A stretch of DNA of 19,540 nucleotides, taken from the NCBI GenBank assembly GCA_001275005.1, contig JWZX01003223.1, positions 1 to 19,540 of the forward strand, given 5' to 3'. Below are positions 16,761-19,540 of this stretch, in pieces. Source of the stretch: Chrysochromulina tobinii (Eukaryota > Haptophyta > Prymnesiales > Chrysochromulinaceae). The notes beneath the pieces were generated by a model, which worked only from the letters and a program-made list of their open reading frames with translations, was not told the DNA's origin and made no database searches. Numbering within the stretch: position 1 is the stretch's first letter; each line of letters opens with the position of its first letter. A program made the translations under genes and the position numbers.

Positions 16761-17779
16761 ATGACCACGCTGGTCGCGATACTATTACTTGGCCACGGCC
16801 GGAATGGCACTCGCGACGCTGAGCTTCAGAGGGAGAAGCTGTGTGCAATTGCGAGTGAATCAGAGCGCTTCTTCCTCGTCGTGGTTGGGATCTTCAAGAA
16901 TGAGGCCGATATTCTGCCGGAGTGGCTCGAGCACCATCTGTGGCAAGGCGTCGAGCACTTTTTCCTGATCGACAACAACTCGACGGACGATTGGCAAAGT
17001 GCCGTGGCTCCTTTCGCCAAGCATGTCTCCGTGCGAAGTGATCCAGTCCCGTACCAAGCAGGAGCGTCACGTCACATCATGGCTGACTACAATCCAAAGC
17101 TCGCGCACGATGGGCGATGCAAATTGATGTCGACGAGTTCGTATACGCATCGCCACGTGCTGGCTTCGCAAACATCCCGACGTACGTACGCCACATGGAG
17201 CAGACAGACTGCCTATCCACGTACCTCCTCCTGAACTGGCAGATCTTCGGCAGCAGCGGCCACACTGTGCAGCCTCCAAGCGTGCGCATCAACTTCACAC
17301 GCTCCGCGGCAACCCCCCACAAATGCACCAAGTACATTGCCCGAACAAACGCCTTGAGATCATTCAGGGTGCATCATCCAATTATGTGGCTCAACATCTT
17401 GTCGAAACCATGGCAAATGCCCCGCAAGCAACCGCCTTTGGTTTTGAACCACTACCTAATCCAATCACGCGAGCGGTTTGCTGCGGTCAAGATGACTAGG
17501 GGGGATGTCAATCGACCTGGTTTTGAACAGCTTCGTACCGTGCAGTACTTCAATAAATATGACAAGGAAGGGAACAAGACGGACAATTTCGAGCTCAGGG
17601 ATCTCGTGCTGTGCTACCGGTACAATTGTACACTGGAGGGCTACACTCGAGCTCAGCTCACGAGCTCGGCAGTTTGGAAGATAGCGTCCGAATCGCGAAT
17701 GCAGATTGATGTTAGTGACCGCGGTAGAGAACGGAACAGTACATCAGTAATGCGAATGGGACGGGTATTGATTCTCTAG
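16761..17779 (+). CDS. GT92-like (DUF23-type) glycosyltransferase with a broken frame
   Basis: ATG 16761 starts MTTLVAILLLGHG, a short hydrophobic lead. FFLVVVGIFKNEADILPEWL, EHHLWQGVEHFFLIDNNSTDD and DPVPYQAG follow, as in GT92 and related GT-A enzymes. The second part, from about 17117 in another frame, carries QIDVDEFVY with the metal-binding DxD (D-V-D), then NWQIFGSSGH, KYIARTNA and LNHYLIQSRERF with KMTRGD, all in family order. These enzymes add sugars such as galactose in the secretory pathway. The frame shifts between HDGR and MQIDVDEF (about 17110-17118). The family usually has a few more residues there (often including Trp), so a small deletion is likelier than an intron. The gene may be a pseudogene or carry an assembly error; the rest shows no stops. 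Stop TAG at 17777-17779. Confidence 0.75.
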
Positions 17780-18564
17780 AGCTAGTCAGGCAATGGAGCC
17801 TAGTGTGGTGAAAATTCCGATTCATTCAAAAACTCTAGAACCTCGCCCTACAAGCAACGTTTGTCGTTTCCCCCATGTTTATACCATGTTTAGGGAGGGT
17901 GAGACACATCCGCAAGAACACAAAAGAGAAGACGCCATGGTCGTCGCGAGCGGCGACGTGGGGAGAGATGCACACAAGATCTCGACCCCTCTAATTCCGA
18001 GGACATGGCCGGGAGGTACACAAGTACTTAAAGTAAGAGGTTAAGCTTGATGCGCGAGGCGTAATTCCGACGATCCCCGCGGGATTACATGGCATGCGTC
18101 CCGCACACTGGTATCGAAGTGTGTCCTCATCGGATTGTCGCTGGACGAGCTCACAGATTGCATGATGCCGAACACAATTTTCACAAATCGTGAATTTCGT
18201 GATGCTATGGCGATGGATTGAAATCTGGTCGCAGGTTAGCTCGGTTGTTGGTAGCACACCCCTCCACTAGTCAGTCAGTCACTCAGTCAGTCAGTTGCCC
18301 CGGTCCAGCCGTCCTACAGCGACAACGCGAGCAAGGCGGGAACGATGCCGTAATGCAACGACACATTAAATCACATTATCATTAAGCAGCCACACTGGGC
18401 CTATTGCGTTGGTTTGCTTACGTTATGAGAATGTGAATGAGCCTTATCTCGGCCGCGTGTGGTACTTGTATCTCTTCGCTCAGCCCGGCTAAAATCGTCC
18501 CTTGTGTGTGGAGAAGCATGCTTACTGCCGTTTTACTATTTACTTACTCGCCGTGTTGACCGAT
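17780..18564. other. Intergenic stretch without a supported gene
   Basis: About 785 bp of lower-GC sequence between the plus-strand GT92-like gene and the minus-strand low-complexity gene; the two genes converge here. Only short frames without domains are present. It holds a GTCA microsatellite at 18266-18295. No RNA gene or transposon was recognised. Confidence 0.5.
18266..18295. repeat. AGTC tetranucleotide microsatellite
   Basis: About seven AGTC units, interrupted once by ACTC, between 18266 and 18295 in the intergenic stretch. Confidence 0.85.
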
Positions 18565-19540
18565 CTACTCCGTCCATCCTGCCACGCCGGGCGCCTTCGT
18601 ACTCGCCCTCGCGCTCTTGGCGCCCTCGGCCTTCCGGCCGGGAGTGCCCGGCGAGGGTGCGCGCGCGCTGCCCGGCGAGGCTCTGCCCTTCCCCGCGGCG
18701 GCCGCGGCCGTGGCGGCGGCCGAGGCGGCGGGGATGGTGGGCGGCCGCTCCGGCATGGGCGCAGAGCTCGCCGTGACCGAGCCCGACGGCCCTGCTCGCT
18801 CCGCAGCGGAGGCCGCCGAGGGCTTGGGCGCGAAGGCCGAGGGTGGCTTGGGTGTGACCGCCCCCCCGGGCTTGGGCGCGGCGGGGGGAGCGGCGGCGGG
18901 AGCTCCTGGAGCGCCCACGACGGCGGCAGGCTTGGCCTGGGTGGGAGCGCCCACGACGGCGGGAGCGCTCGCGCCAGCGCTGTGAGAAGCTCCAGGTTTC
19001 GTGGCTCCTCCCACGCTGCTGCCGCCGGCATCGGCGCCGGGGTCTCGCGCCGTGTTGGGCGCGCTTGGCTTGGAGGTACTCCCAGCGGAGGTACCGGTAG
19101 AGCTACCGGTACCAGGCCGGCTCGTCGACGGTCGGCTGCTCTTTTGGCCACCTCCCGCGCCCGCCTGGGCCTTGGGAGCGGCGCCCAACGCGGCGCCTTG
19201 AGGTGGGCGAGTGTCGAACTCGACCGCCGACGACGTCGGGGGCTCGCTCGCCCCCTTGGGCGCCCCCCCGCTCGCCCCCCCGCTCGCACGCGTCTCAAAC
19301 TCGACCTGCTCGGCGAGAGGCTCGCTCGGCCCCGCCTTGAGGTTCCCCAGCGGGTTGCTCAGGTCTGACCTCGAGGCTCTGCGAGCCTCTGCGCCCTCAG
19401 CTGTGCCTTTCTTGAGCGCCCCTGCCAGCTTCGCACCCGTACCGCCGGGGGCTGCACCGGCCGCGCCACCGGCCGCGCCACCGGCCGCGCCACCGGCCGC
19501 GCCGCCGCCGCGAACACTTCCACCCGCGATCGCGGACGGG
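18565..19540 (-). CDS. C-terminal part of an Ala/Pro/Gly/Ser-rich low-complexity protein, 5' truncated
   Basis: An open frame of 325 codons runs from the window edge (first complete codon at 19539) to a stop at 18565. It is the only minus frame with repeated, consistent protein character. It begins with GGAA repeats, then a basic stretch (KLAGALKKGTAEG, RRASRSDLSNPLGNLKAG). Two copies of a VEF[E/D]TR motif follow (QVEFETRAS and AVEFDTRPP). A long Pro/Ala/Lys/Ser tail includes two AVVGAP repeats and ends GVAGWTE. It is predicted to be disordered; no domain was recognised. GC-rich, repetitive DNA keeps several shadow frames open here, so strand and frame are moderately rather than strongly supported. 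The real start lies beyond the window, and the part upstream may contain introns. Confidence 0.5.
   Translation of the reverse strand, partial: PSAIAGGSVRGGGAAGGAAGGAAGGAAGAAPGGTGAKLAGALKKGTAEGAEARRASRSDLSNPLGNLKAGPSEPLAEQVEFETRASGGASGGAPKGASEPPTSSAVEFDTRPPQGAALGAAPKAQAGAGGGQKSSRPSTSRPGTGSSTGTSAGSTSKPSAPNTARDPGADAGGSSVGGATKPGASHSAGASAPAVVGAPTQAKPAAVVGAPGAPAAAPPAAPKPGGAVTPKPPSAFAPKPSAASAAERAGPSGSVTASSAPMPERPPTIPAASAAATAAAAAGKGRASPGSARAPSPGTPGRKAEGAKSARASTKAPGVAGWTE
19090..19113. repeat. 24-nt palindrome in coding sequence
   Basis: GGTACCGGTA, a 4-nt GAGC spacer, then TACCGGTACC form a perfect 10-bp inverted repeat. It lies in codons for Gly/Thr/Ser repeats of the low-complexity protein and may simply reflect that repeat. 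Confidence 0.8.
19468..19505. repeat. 12-bp tandem repeat, about three copies plus a partial
   Basis: The plus-strand unit CCGGCCGCGCCA recurs from 19468 to about 19505, encoding GGAA repeats on the minus strand in the low-complexity protein. The end grades into GCC repeats. Confidence 0.8.

Noticed and set aside
18502-19368. Long plus-strand Arg/Gly-rich open frame and an alternative minus Arg/Pro-rich frame (18540-19298)
   Set aside because: Both have compositions typical of GC-rich shadow frames (runs of R, G and P). The chosen minus frame continues to the window edge with ordered repeats and motifs, though certainty is limited.

Overview
The window looks like nuclear DNA of a GC-rich, gene-dense unicellular eukaryote, probably a microalga (haptophyte, pelagophyte, dinoflagellate or similar; the sequence alone does not settle which). 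The reasons are spliceosomal introns with GT-AG and GC-AG borders, genes on both strands without operon structure, eukaryote-type families (Sfi1-like centrin-binding repeats, an SDP1-like patatin lipase, ribonuclease-inhibitor-type LRRs, GT92-like and PF03407-like glycosyltransferases), and long Ala/Pro/Gly/Ser-rich low-complexity stretches. No rRNA, tRNA, CRISPR array or bacterial operon was found.

Layout: 1-505 is a gene-poor, less GC-rich flank. 506-4326 (minus) is a five-exon gene for an EF-hand plus Sfi1-repeat coiled-coil protein, probably centriolar or basal-body. 4401-6026 (plus) is a two-exon PF03407-type glycosyltransferase. 6027-7724 has no convincing gene but holds a short tandem repeat, a hairpin and a possible coding remnant. 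7725-9683 (minus) is a membrane-anchored triacylglycerol-lipase-type patatin. 9984-11243 (minus) is a P-loop sulfotransferase. 11389-14488 (plus) is an uncharacterised protein with degenerate EF-hand-like segments and two apparent frame breaks. 14649-16135 (plus) is an LRR protein. 16136-16760 is C-rich spacer. 16761-17779 (plus) is a GT92-like glycosyltransferase with a broken frame. 17780-18564 shows no gene. 18565-19540 (minus) is the C-terminal part of a low-complexity protein that runs off the window. No promoter or polyadenylation signal could be assigned with confidence.

The most interesting content is a set of four short introns (2177-2251, 2625-2729, 3315-3446 on minus; 5210-5278 on plus). 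In each, the first roughly 19-35 nt of the intron duplicate the start of the following exon. Two of them, in unrelated genes on opposite strands, share a 50-nt insert about 90% identical in the same orientation relative to transcription. Three end in the same hairpin (CTGATGA ... TCATCAG), whose 3' arm is the splice acceptor. This is the signature of introner-like mobile introns that carry the acceptor and take the donor from duplicated target sequence. All four are multiples of three long. One has expanded into a 10-bp minisatellite and one appears to have been hit twice.

Functionally, three genes (PF03407-type, sulfotransferase, GT92-like) belong to secretory-pathway glycan families. The Sfi1-repeat protein, and possibly the EF-hand-like protein with RPASAP-type motifs, would fit basal bodies or flagella. 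No direct partnership between the genes is shown by the sequence.
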